Positions 35,839-46,682 of a stretch of DNA of 64,000 bases are shown piece by piece. This DNA comes from Geothrix sp. PMB-07 (GTDB lineage: Bacteria; Acidobacteriota; Holophagae; Holophagales; Holophagaceae), in the NCBI RefSeq assembly GCF_030758935.1, contig NZ_CP132333.1, forward strand, positions 248,001 to 312,000. Reading direction: 5' to 3'. Each line of letters starts with the position of its first letter. The stretch's first letter is position 1. The notes under the pieces are model-generated. The model saw only the letters and a program-made list of their open reading frames with translations. It ran no database searches and had not been told where the DNA came from. A program made the position numbers and the translations under genes.

Positions 35839-35842
<4 letters not shown>
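33941..35842 (+). CDS. mrdA: Penicillin-binding protein 2 (elongasome transpeptidase)
   Basis: Class B PBP that crosslinks peptidoglycan during cell elongation. The 633 residues have one N-terminal membrane helix (WCLVALLVLIYAWLQLV), a pedestal domain starting PAPRGLVLDRNGHRLVDN, and the transpeptidase domain. Active-site motifs are SxxK at residues 318-321 (YAPGSTFK), SCD at 373-375 and KTGT at 535-538. The C-terminal tail is proline-rich. The stop overlaps the rodA ATG (ATGA), matching the PBP2-RodA functional pair. Confidence 0.97.
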
Positions 35843-38995
<3,153 letters not shown>

Positions 38996-39083
38996 TGGGT
39001 GGGGCCCCTTCCTCCTTCCAAAAAGGCCTGGACGGAGTCGGACGCGCATCCGATGATCGGATTTTGAACGTCCGGAACCCCCC

Positions 39084-40430
39084 GTGCTGACGCGCCTTGG
39101 CAAGTTCGAGATCATCCGCCTGCTGGCCCAGGGCAGCATGGGCGAAGTCTACGTGGGCCGCGATCCCATCATTGGCCGCGAGGTGGCCATCAAGGTGATC
39201 CATACCTCCGCCGGGATGGGCCCCCAGGCCCGGGAGCGCTTCGCCACGGAAGCCCGCGCCGCGGGCGTGCTGAACCACCCGAACATCGTGACCGTCCACG
39301 AACTGGGTGAGGATCAGGGCGTGCTCTACCTGGCCATGGAGCTGGTGAAGGGCGAGGACCTGGGCACGCTGATCCGCGCGGGCACGCTGAGCCCCCGCGA
39401 CACCCTGGAGGTGCTGGCCCAGGTCTGTGACGGCCTGGCCGTGGCGCACCGGCACCAGATCCTGCACCGCGACATCAAGCCCTCGAACATCCGCGTGGTG
39501 TGGGATGGCAAGAGCCTGCAGGCCAAGGTGCTGGATTTCGGCGTGGCCAAGGTCATCAACTCCGATACGACCGACGAGGGCACGGTGTTCGGCACCGTGA
39601 ACTACATGGCGCCGGAGTACCTCCAGAGCGGGCGCCCGGATTCCCGCAGCGACCTCTTCGCCGTGGGCGTGATCCTCTATGAATCCCTGGCGGGGATCCC
39701 GCCCTTCGATGGGCCCAGTCCGGGTTCCGTCATCTACCGCCTGCTGCACGAGACGCCCGGCCCGCTGCCGCCCACGGCCTTCCACGGCATCAGCAGGGAC
39801 GTGCAGGGCATCCTGCAGCACGCGCTGGCGAAGGATCCGGGCAACCGCTTCCAGACCGCCGAGGATCTGGCCACCGTGCTTCGCGCCGCCAAGGACACAG
39901 GCTGGCGCTGGGATCAGGAGCGTCCCACCACGGTGCTGAAGGTCAAGCGGCCCCCGATTGAACACGTGCAGAAGGCGCCCACGCCGCCCCGGGGGTTCGG
40001 AGGCATTCCCTCCGCGCTGCGTTCGCTGCCCCCCGTCAAGCCGAACCCCGGAGGTTCGGGGTCCCTCATCCTGCCGACCAAGCTCCCCAGGCCCACGGTG
40101 CGGGAGGTGCAGGCCACGGCCAGCTCGGGGCCACACGGCCGGACCGAGGTGCGCCGGGATGTGTTGGAGACCACCCGCCTTCAGCTGACCCAGGCTCTGG
40201 AACTGGATCCCACCAATGCCAAGGCCTACGCCATGCTGTTGGTGACCCACTACCGGTTGGGGCGCATGGATGCGCTCATGCAGACCCTTCGGCAGGCCAA
40301 ACTCCACGGCATCCATCCCAACCAGCTGAAGGCCGTTCCCCGCTGCGAGCAGGTGGTGCAGGAGGAGATGGCGACCTGCCGTCTGCCCTTGGATCTTCAC
40401 GCTGAATTCATGGAGTACCTCGGTCTTTGA
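39084..40430 (+). CDS. Soluble Ser/Thr protein kinase with C-terminal TPR-like domain
   Basis: A Hanks-type kinase of 448 residues. Glycine loop LLAQGSMGEVYVG (about 13-25), catalytic Lys37 in VAIKVI, the HRDIKPSN loop and LDFGVAKV are all present, so it should be active. The kinase domain ends near residue 270. A proline-rich linker follows, then a helical domain (LTQALELDPTNAKAYAMLLVTHYRLGRM) resembling a degenerate TPR. There is no membrane helix. The start is GTG. The neighbouring kinase gene 71 bp downstream has the same layout plus a membrane helix, so the pair arose by tandem duplication. Confidence 0.92.
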   Translation: MLTRLGKFEIIRLLAQGSMGEVYVGRDPIIGREVAIKVIHTSAGMGPQARERFATEARAAGVLNHPNIVTVHELGEDQGVLYLAMELVKGEDLGTLIRAGTLSPRDTLEVLAQVCDGLAVAHRHQILHRDIKPSNIRVVWDGKSLQAKVLDFGVAKVINSDTTDEGTVFGTVNYMAPEYLQSGRPDSRSDLFAVGVILYESLAGIPPFDGPSPGSVIYRLLHETPGPLPPTAFHGISRDVQGILQHALAKDPGNRFQTAEDLATVLRAAKDTGWRWDQERPTTVLKVKRPPIEHVQKAPTPPRGFGGIPSALRSLPPVKPNPGGSGSLILPTKLPRPTVREVQATASSGPHGRTEVRRDVLETTRLQLTQALELDPTNAKAYAMLLVTHYRLGRMDALMQTLRQAKLHGIHPNQLKAVPRCEQVVQEEMATCRLPLDLHAEFMEYLGL

Positions 40431-40501
40431 GGTTTTGAGGCATTCAACCGACAAGGGGACTTTGGGATCCATCGTTACAAACGGGGTTTCCAGGTGGTGA
40501 G

Positions 40502-42007
40502 ATGCAGCAGAAACTGGGACGGTTCGAGATCCTCCGACGGCTGGGGCAGGGGGCCATGGGTGAGGTGTTTCTGGGCCGCGATCCCGCCATCGGCCGCGAA
40601 GTCGCCCTCAAGACCATCCGCCAGGACGCGGCCCAGGGCGATGAAGCCCGGGAGCGCTTCGTCCGCGAAGCCCGGGCCGCCGGGACGCTGAACCATCCCA
40701 ACCTGGTCACCATCCACGAATTCGGCGAAGACGAGGGCCTGCTCTACCTGGCCATGGAGTACGTGCCTGGTGTGGATCTGGAGGCCATGTTGCGGGACCG
40801 TGTGCTGGCGCCGGTGCAGGTGCTCGATCTGCTGGCCCAGGTCTGCGACGGCTTGGCTCACGCCCACCAGAAGGGCGTGTTGCACCGCGACATCAAGCCC
40901 AGCAATGTGCGGGTGCGCCGGGAAGGGGATCAGCTCCACGCCAAGGTGATGGATTTCGGCATCGCGCGGGTGGCTGGCTCCGACATGACAGGCACAGGCA
41001 CTTTGATGGGCACCTTCGGTTACATGGCACCGGAATACATCCGGACCGGCGTGCCGGATGCGCGCAGCGACCTGTTCGCCGTGGGGGTGATTCTCTACGA
41101 AGCGCTGGCCGGCCGCCGTCCCTTCGAGGGCGACACCACCGCCACGGTGCTCTATCGCGTGGTGAACGAGGAACCGGCCCCCCTGGCCGCTTCGGATATC
41201 CGCGGCATCAGCCCCCAGATCGGCCGCCTGCTGGCCAAGGCCCTGGCCAAGGATCCCGACCATCGCTTCCAGAGCGCCGAGGCCATGGCCCGCACCCTGC
41301 GCGAGGCCATGAACCCCGCCTGGACAGGCGCAGCGTTCGGTGCGCCCACCCGAACCATCGCGCGGCCCCCGGTTCCCACGGCCCAGCCCCGTTCCGCTTC
41401 GAGGGGCCGGAGCCTCTGGTCCTTGGCGGCGGTCCTCATGATCGTGGGCGGCGGGGGCTTCGGCCTCTGGTTCTGGTGGCAGCATCGGCCGCCCCGCCTC
41501 ATCACGATGCCAGAGCCTGCGCTGCCTTCCTCCCAGCTCGCCCTTCAGGCCACGGCATCTCCGGAACCCACCTCGACTCGGCCTGCCCCCAAACCGCATT
41601 CGACGGTGAAGGCCCCCGCTCGCATGACGGAACTGGAGGCTTCCGCGCTGCTCAACGAGGCGGCCAAGGGCCTGGTGGATCAGCCCCAGGGCAGCCTCGC
41701 GTTGTGTGATCGCGTGATCCGCGACCATCCGCTGAATCCCCGCGCTTACGCGCTGAAGATGACGGCCCTTTACGGCTTGGGGCGCTACCAGGAGATGCCC
41801 GGCGTGCTGGATGCGGGCAAGGAACAAGGCATCACACCGGCCCAGTTCCTGGCCTTCGGCCACTTCACCGCCATGCTGCGGGAAGAGCGGCGGGAGCGGC
41901 GCCTGCCGCCCGAAGTGCGGGAATCCCTTGTGGCGGAGCTGCCCCTGGGGGCGCTGAAGCCAGGGCAGGGCGGCCGGCGGCGGGCTCAGCGGCCGTCGAG
42001 GGACTGA
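40502..42007 (+). CDS. Membrane-anchored Ser/Thr protein kinase, paralogue of the preceding gene
   Basis: A 501-residue kinase with LLR-type glycine loop (RRLGQGAMGEVFLG), catalytic Lys in VALKTI, HRDIKPSN and MDFGIARV, all intact. After the kinase domain comes a single transmembrane helix near residues 303-325 (SLWSLAAVLMIVGGGGFGLW) and a Pro/Thr-rich stretch. The C-terminal domain (IRDHPLNPRAYALKMTALYG) is similar to the end of the preceding kinase. Here that domain would be extracytoplasmic, a plausible sensor, while in the neighbour it is cytoplasmic. The 3' end overlaps the convergent lipoprotein gene by 22 bp. Confidence 0.92.
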   Translation: MQQKLGRFEILRRLGQGAMGEVFLGRDPAIGREVALKTIRQDAAQGDEARERFVREARAAGTLNHPNLVTIHEFGEDEGLLYLAMEYVPGVDLEAMLRDRVLAPVQVLDLLAQVCDGLAHAHQKGVLHRDIKPSNVRVRREGDQLHAKVMDFGIARVAGSDMTGTGTLMGTFGYMAPEYIRTGVPDARSDLFAVGVILYEALAGRRPFEGDTTATVLYRVVNEEPAPLAASDIRGISPQIGRLLAKALAKDPDHRFQSAEAMARTLREAMNPAWTGAAFGAPTRTIARPPVPTAQPRSASRGRSLWSLAAVLMIVGGGGFGLWFWWQHRPPRLITMPEPALPSSQLALQATASPEPTSTRPAPKPHSTVKAPARMTELEASALLNEAAKGLVDQPQGSLALCDRVIRDHPLNPRAYALKMTALYGLGRYQEMPGVLDAGKEQGITPAQFLAFGHFTAMLREERRERRLPPEVRESLVAELPLGALKPGQGGRRRAQRPSRD

Positions 42008-42408
42008 AGCTCCACCAGGTTCCAGTCGCTTCCGCTTCGAGCCCAGCGCAGGCTGAAGCTGCGATGGGAGGCGTCCTGGGGCAGCAGGCCCCCGCTGCGT
42101 CCCGTCAGGATGAGATCCACTTCCTGGAACGCCTGGTTCCCGCGAACGGTCACTCGGTTGTCCACCACGGTGACTCCCACCTTCTCCTGGCGCAGCATGC
42201 CCATCAGGAAGAGCCTCGCCGTCGCCTTGTCCATGCCCTCGGGGCCCCGGAAGGCGGCATCCAGGGCTTCGGATGCTGTGGCGGCATCGCCCTTCTCCAC
42301 GGCGGCGCGACAGGCCTCGAAACGCCGTTTGACCTGATCTTCCGGCTTGTCAGAGTGGCATGCCAGCAAGGCAAAGATCGCAAAAAGGGTGACAATGCTT
42401 TTCCCCAC
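41986..42408 (-). CDS. Small lipoprotein, function unknown
   Basis: About 140 residues. GTG at 42408 is preferred because GGAAGAGG lies 7 bases upstream; the frame is open to another GTG at 42426. The signal sequence VGKSIVTLFAIFALLAC ends in the lipobox LLAC. The mature part is a small alpha/beta domain (EDQVKRRFEACRAAVEKGDA; WNLVELQSLDG) of the NTF2/DUF4878-like type: an accumulating helix followed by curved strands. That fold call is tentative. It is convergent with and slightly overlaps the membrane kinase gene. Confidence 0.65.
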   Translation of the reverse strand: MGKSIVTLFAIFALLACHSDKPEDQVKRRFEACRAAVEKGDAATASEALDAAFRGPEGMDKATARLFLMGMLRQEKVGVTVVDNRVTVRGNQAFQEVDLILTGRSGGLLPQDASHRSFSLRWARSGSDWNLVELQSLDGR

Positions 42409-42604
42409 GGCGGCACCTCTTCCCACTGAACCTCACGTGGAGGATAGCGCCTTGGATCATGAAGCCCGTTTCGAGATCCTTCGCATCCGCGTGGGGCTGG
42501 CCTCAACGACTGTTCGCTGCGCCTCAGTGTGGGCGTGAAATGAGGAGCAGGATCTTCCCGAGGATCTGGAGCGGGTGCTGCCGGTCTTGAATCACCCGCC
42601 GACC

Positions 42605-42669
42605 ACAGGAACACCGAGAAGGGCAGCAGGGCGATTCTCGGTGGCCCTCTGGGTTTTCTGTGTTCCTGT
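42605..42669. repeat. Two overlapping inverted repeats downstream of the CYTH gene
   Basis: The inner pair CACCGAGAA (42612-42620) and TTCTCGGTG (42635-42643) and the outer pair ACAGGAACA (42605-42613) and TGTTCCTGT (42661-42669) share bases, so they can form alternative hairpins. The outer arm is followed by TTTTTG on the + strand. It lies in the 250-bp gap after the CYTH gene, which otherwise shows no gene. Confidence 0.5.
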
Positions 42670-42679
42670 TTTTGCCGCT

Positions 42680-43204
42680 TCAGCCCAGCCCATGCGTCCG
42701 GTACAGCTCCGGGTAGCTGCGCGGTTCTGCGCGGTCCGGCGCGAGCCCGAGGCCCTCCATGGCCGCACGGATGGCCTGGGGGTCGCCTTCCAGCTCCAGG
42801 TAGCAGCCGAAGGGCGTTTCATCGAGGCAGGCTTCCAGCTCTTCCCGCTCCCACACGGCCCGCACCTTCTCCATGCGCATGACGGGCTCAAAACCCAGGG
42901 CCCTGAGAATGGCCTCCAGGGCGGCGGCATCGGCGATTCCGGTTTCGTGTTCAGGGCGGATCTTCAGGATGGGGTCGGGCACCTTGGGCCCCTTCCAGGT
43001 GAGGCGGGCGTGCCCTGCATACGAGCGGGTGCGCAGGGCGGAGCCCGCTGCACGCAGCTGGCCATCGCGATCCCAGAGCACGCTGATTTCGGCCTGGGCC
43101 GGTGTCACTTCATGAAAGCCCAGGGCCTCCAGCAGCGGGCGGTAGGGGCCCGTGGCGGGGATGCGAAGTTTCAATTCCGTTTCCAGGGCGGGCTTGTGCT
43201 TCAT
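42680..43204 (-). CDS. CYTH-domain protein (CyaB/thiamine-triphosphatase-like)
   Basis: A 174-residue protein of the CYTH superfamily, which hydrolyse triphosphates or act as class IV adenylate cyclases. The defining ExExK motif is ETELKL near the N terminus. Further charged strands follow as expected for the tunnel fold (RTRSYAGHARLTWKGPK; IRPEHETGI; AVWEREELEACLDETPF; CYLELEGD). The region near the C terminus ends in YPELY, common in bacterial CyaB-like proteins. The ATG at 43204 is preferred to the one at 43228. The substrate is not predictable from sequence. Confidence 0.85.
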   Translation of the reverse strand: MKHKPALETELKLRIPATGPYRPLLEALGFHEVTPAQAEISVLWDRDGQLRAAGSALRTRSYAGHARLTWKGPKVPDPILKIRPEHETGIADAAALEAILRALGFEPVMRMEKVRAVWEREELEACLDETPFGCYLELEGDPQAIRAAMEGLGLAPDRAEPRSYPELYRTHGLG

Positions 43205-43254
43205 GGCGGCGCAACTCCGATGAGTCATGATGGTGGTGTCTCAGCGGATCCATC

Positions 43255-44571
43255 GTGATTCCCCAACGGTACATCATCGCCACCCTCTTCATCGCCGCCA
43301 TGCTGCTGCTCTTCGCGGTGGTGCAGGCGCCGCGTCCGGTCAGCGCCGGGGGCGTCACGGCGGTGGAATCGCCAGCGGTCATGAACCTGGGCGGCTATGA
43401 AACGCTGGCGGAATTCCGCCTCGCGGATGGCTGGGCGCCGCGTTTCCAGGGTGCCCTGGATCCCGATCAGTCCGAGGCCTGGCCCTTCGAGGGGGGCTTT
43501 GGCACGCCCTGGGAGCCGGCCTCGCCCTACCTTGCGGACCAGGGTTTGGCCCTGAACGGCCCAGGGGGGCGGAGCGAGGTCGTTCTCTGGCGCGGGCTCG
43601 AATGGCGCCATTACCGCTTCGATGCCCCGCTCTGTTCGGCACGGCTGGATCCCGCCAAGGGCAACCGGCTGCTGGTGACGCTCCAGATGGGCGCCGCCCG
43701 TTTTGAAACCCGGCTGCTTGAAGTGCCTGAAGGGCGCGTCATTTGGTCCGCCCAGTCCGGCCCCTGGAGCCGGTTCAGCTGGGATGGCCGGGCCGCGCTG
43801 ATCGGCTTCTTTGAACCAGGAGAGGGCCGCAGTGATCCCAGGCTGCTTCTCAGCACCTTGCCCTGCGACCAGGAGCCGGGCGAAGCCACCCTGGCGGCCT
43901 GGGGTGAGCCCGACCTTCCCGCCGCGCCCCGGGGAACGGCGACCAAAGCTGAAGCCCTCACCGAGGATGGCCGCGACCTGCCGGGTCAGCGGGTGGAGCT
44001 TCCCTGGCATGCGGGTGACCGCTTTTGGCTCCCGAGGTCGGATCGCCTGTGGCATGGGGGGCAGCACGGATGGACTGCCTGGGGGCTCGAGGCGGGCCAA
44101 TGGCGCCGCCTGGCGACGGGCGGTGGCCTGTTGACCGCCCAGCCCCCGCAGCGCATGGCCCTGGTGGAACCTCTTCCGGAAGAAGGCATGATCCGGAAGA
44201 CCAGCCCCCTCACGAAGGCCGAGTGGACCGAGGTCGCTCCCGATGCTTTGGGCTGGCCCGCCTGGGATGCGGCCTGGGCCTGGCGGGCCGAGGGATCGGG
44301 CTGGGGCGCCTTCGATGCCTGGGACCAGCGCTGGAACGAAAGCGCCTTGCCGCCCGAACGCCAGCGCCAGACCCTCTTCGAGTCCTACCGGTCCGAGTGG
44401 CGATCCGCCTGCGGCCTGCGGCTCTCCGTGAAGGGCTGGCTGCCGCGGGGGCCGGAAATCGCCCTGCGGGAGCCACTGGGCACCGCCTGGATCTGGGTGG
44501 GAGACCGGGCTCTGTTGGTACGCCTGGTGGAGGTCGAGCGGGTCCGAATAATCAGGAAGCTGCTGCGCTGA
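43255..44571 (+). CDS. Membrane-anchored tryptophan-rich protein, function unknown
   Basis: A 438-residue protein with one N-terminal membrane helix (YIIATLFIAAMLLLFAVVQ) and a large extracytoplasmic domain. The start is GTG. About 30 of its residues are Trp, often spaced in beta-strand-like segments (VVLWRGLEWRHYRF; LPWHAGDRFWLPRSDRLW), which suggests a beta-propeller-like or carbohydrate-facing fold. I do not recognise a family. It is divergent from the CYTH gene with only about 50 bp between the starts, so the two may share a control region. Confidence 0.65.
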   Translation: MIPQRYIIATLFIAAMLLLFAVVQAPRPVSAGGVTAVESPAVMNLGGYETLAEFRLADGWAPRFQGALDPDQSEAWPFEGGFGTPWEPASPYLADQGLALNGPGGRSEVVLWRGLEWRHYRFDAPLCSARLDPAKGNRLLVTLQMGAARFETRLLEVPEGRVIWSAQSGPWSRFSWDGRAALIGFFEPGEGRSDPRLLLSTLPCDQEPGEATLAAWGEPDLPAAPRGTATKAEALTEDGRDLPGQRVELPWHAGDRFWLPRSDRLWHGGQHGWTAWGLEAGQWRRLATGGGLLTAQPPQRMALVEPLPEEGMIRKTSPLTKAEWTEVAPDALGWPAWDAAWAWRAEGSGWGAFDAWDQRWNESALPPERQRQTLFESYRSEWRSACGLRLSVKGWLPRGPEIALREPLGTAWIWVGDRALLVRLVEVERVRIIRKLLR

Positions 44572-44656
44572 ACCGATCCATTGATACCGAAGTGCACATT
44601 TCTGGTAGCGTTGTGCCCAGCCACTCTTTCCTTTTCCCGGCTTCCCGAGGTTCCCG

Positions 44657-45916
44657 ATGCCGCGTCTCCTCCTCGTGGACGACAATCCCAGCATCCACCG
44701 AATTGCCGAATCCCTCCTGGCTCCCACGGATGTGGAACTGACCTGCGTGGATTCGGCCGCCGAAGCTCTGGATCGCCTGGGACGCGGCGATACCTTTGAT
44801 GTGGCGCTGGTGGATACGGCCATGCCGGGCATGGATGGCTGGACCCTCCTCAGCCGGCTTCGAGCCATGGATGCCACGGCCCGGATGCCCATCGCCCTCA
44901 TGGCGGGCGTGCTCGATCCGGTGGATCCCGCCAAGCTGGCAAAAGCGCCCATTCAGGGCTTCCTGAAGAAACCCATCGAGCTGCGCGAATTGGGCGACCG
45001 CGTGAAGGCCCTGCTTGCCACCTCCGTGGCTCCCAGTCCATCCCCCTTCAGCACCGTGCCGGCCACCCCAGCCCAGGATCTGGTGAAGAAGGCGGAGGAG
45101 GCGCTGCCGGAACTGCGTCCGGCCGAAGCCCCGGAGTCCATCCTGAGCATGGACCTGGATCTGACGGCACCCGAAGACGACCTGCTGGTGTTGACCGCCG
45201 AAGATCTCTGGCCGGAGGAGAGCACCCTGCGCACGGTGCCGGAACCTCCCTTCAACCCGTTGCCGGATGTTCACCTTGAACTTGAGGAGTTGGACCTGGA
45301 CAGCCTCCAGGACCTCGCGGAAGAAGCGCCCGTGGCTCCCGCCCCGGCCCCCGTTCCTGCCCTGGACCTGGAGGCCCTGCTGCCTGAGGCCGGGGATGAG
45401 GATGACGAACTGGTCACCCTCTCGGGCCTGGATGATCTGGGCGATGTGCATGTGGCCCCGCCCGCATTTCAACCGCCACCCCAATCCATTCCCGAGCCGC
45501 CACCGGAACCTTCTGCGCCAAGCCATGCGCTGGAAGCCGCTGCCATGGTTGGATCAGCCGCTGTGGTCGGGCTGACGGCCCAGTCTTTCCTGGCCAAGGA
45601 ACACGAGCCTGCGCCCGTGGAAGAGACGCTGCCCCACAGCAGCCCTGCCGCAGGTGGGCAGGCCCTTGCCGTGTCCGGGCAGTCCGAGGCTGGCGCAACC
45701 GCCCACGCGGCTCCGGCTTCCGCCCCGGTTCCCGCGCCCTCCGAATCCAATGCCGTCTCCTCAGAGCAGGGCCGGGCCTTGGTGCAGGCTCTCTTGGCCG
45801 ACCCCGTGCTGGTGGATGCCCTGGTCAAGGCCGTGGTGGCCCGCATGGGCGACCAGGTGCTGCGCGAAATCGCCTGGGAGCTTATGCCGGATGTGGCGGG
45901 AAGATTGCAAAGGTAG
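44657..45916 (+). CDS. Receiver-domain protein with acidic/proline-rich linker and conserved C-terminal helix
   Basis: A 419-residue response-regulator-like protein. Residues 1-120 are a receiver: LLLVDDNPSIHRIAE with the acidic pair, the phospho-Asp in VALVDTAMPGMDGW, and Lys in FLKKPIELREL. Residues about 125-375 are low complexity, rich in Glu, Asp, Pro and Ala. The last 45 residues (LVDALVKAVVARMGDQVLRE then IAWELMPDVAGRLQ) form a helical module found at the end of similar receivers in deltaproteobacteria and acidobacteria. There is no DNA-binding or enzymatic output domain, so output is probably by protein contact. The MITGYNT-type gene follows directly. Confidence 0.85.
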   Translation: MPRLLLVDDNPSIHRIAESLLAPTDVELTCVDSAAEALDRLGRGDTFDVALVDTAMPGMDGWTLLSRLRAMDATARMPIALMAGVLDPVDPAKLAKAPIQGFLKKPIELRELGDRVKALLATSVAPSPSPFSTVPATPAQDLVKKAEEALPELRPAEAPESILSMDLDLTAPEDDLLVLTAEDLWPEESTLRTVPEPPFNPLPDVHLELEELDLDSLQDLAEEAPVAPAPAPVPALDLEALLPEAGDEDDELVTLSGLDDLGDVHVAPPAFQPPPQSIPEPPPEPSAPSHALEAAAMVGSAAVVGLTAQSFLAKEHEPAPVEETLPHSSPAAGGQALAVSGQSEAGATAHAAPASAPVPAPSESNAVSSEQGRALVQALLADPVLVDALVKAVVARMGDQVLREIAWELMPDVAGRLQR

Positions 45917-45970
45917 GTGGATGGTCCGCCCCGCTCCTTTTCCCACGACGCCGCTCCGCAGGTTCCTCCC

Positions 45971-46615
45971 ATGATCACTGGCTACAACACTGATGTGCGC
46001 CATGGGAACCGGATCTTCCATGTCCAGACCGAAGACAAGGGCGTGGCGAACCCCCGCATCGAGACCCTCATCTATGTCGGGGGCGAGATTCTGGACAGCT
46101 ACCGCGCCTCCTATGAGGATCTGCTGGCCGCAGCGCCATTGGCGGAATCGGCGGTCCAGGGGCGCATGGACGAGCAGCATCGCGCCATCATCCGTGACAT
46201 CAAGAACGGAAAGTACGACCTGACGCCCCCGGACCTCATGGAGCAGCAGGCCTTCAATGACCGGCCGCTGGACCAGGCCATTCTGGAGTTCCTGCAGCAG
46301 GAAGGGGATGTGGACACCCTGGAGTTGGTGCTCGATCAGCCGCTGAAACCCGCCTTCGGTGGCTTGTTTCGGGTGCAAGTCCGGGCGCGGCTCTGCCAAA
46401 GCCAGAACCCCGTGCCCGGCGCCGAGGTGACGGTCAAGCTGGTCTCCAGCCTCAAGAAGGCCACGGGCCTCCTCTCGGGCCGCACCGGTGCCGATGGCCA
46501 GTTCTACGGTGAAGTGCAACTGCCGCCCAGCCAGCCGGGCCAATGCGCCGTGGTGGTGAGCTGTGCCAGTGACCACGGTTTCGACGAGATGAAGGCCGTG
46601 GTGGTGGCTGTTTAA
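45971..46615 (+). CDS. Conserved MITGYNT-type protein with C-terminal Ig-like domain, function unknown
   Basis: A 214-residue protein beginning MITGYNTDVRHGNRIFHVQT, an opening I recognise from uncharacterised proteins in acidobacteria and deltaproteobacteria. The first third is a small beta-rich domain (TLIYVGGEILDSYRASYEDL). A helical middle follows, then a C-terminal beta-sandwich (VRARLCQSQNPVPGAEVTVK; GRTGADGQFYGEVQLP) of the carboxypeptidase-regulatory/Ig type. There is no signal peptide, so it appears cytoplasmic. The ATG at 45971 gives the conserved start; the open frame to 45917 is not used. It probably shares an operon with the receiver gene 54 bp upstream. Confidence 0.72.
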   Translation: MITGYNTDVRHGNRIFHVQTEDKGVANPRIETLIYVGGEILDSYRASYEDLLAAAPLAESAVQGRMDEQHRAIIRDIKNGKYDLTPPDLMEQQAFNDRPLDQAILEFLQQEGDVDTLELVLDQPLKPAFGGLFRVQVRARLCQSQNPVPGAEVTVKLVSSLKKATGLLSGRTGADGQFYGEVQLPPSQPGQCAVVVSCASDHGFDEMKAVVVAV

Positions 46616-46660
46616 TTGTTGAAATTAAAAATTAGACAATCTATTCGCGGCGTTTATCCT
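46611..46660 (+). promoter_or_regulatory. Dyad and possible promoter ahead of the CarH-like regulator
   Basis: TTTAATT (46611-46617) and AATTAAA (46623-46629) form an inverted repeat with a 5-base gap. ATTGT (46615) and ACAAT (46636) form a second one. A candidate -35 TAGACA (46633-46638) and -10 TATCCT (46655-46660) are 16 bases apart, 23 bp before the gene. It is the most AT-rich spot in the region, consistent with autoregulation. Confidence 0.4.
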
Positions 46661-46682
46661 GGTTTCCATCGAGAGGGGAGCC

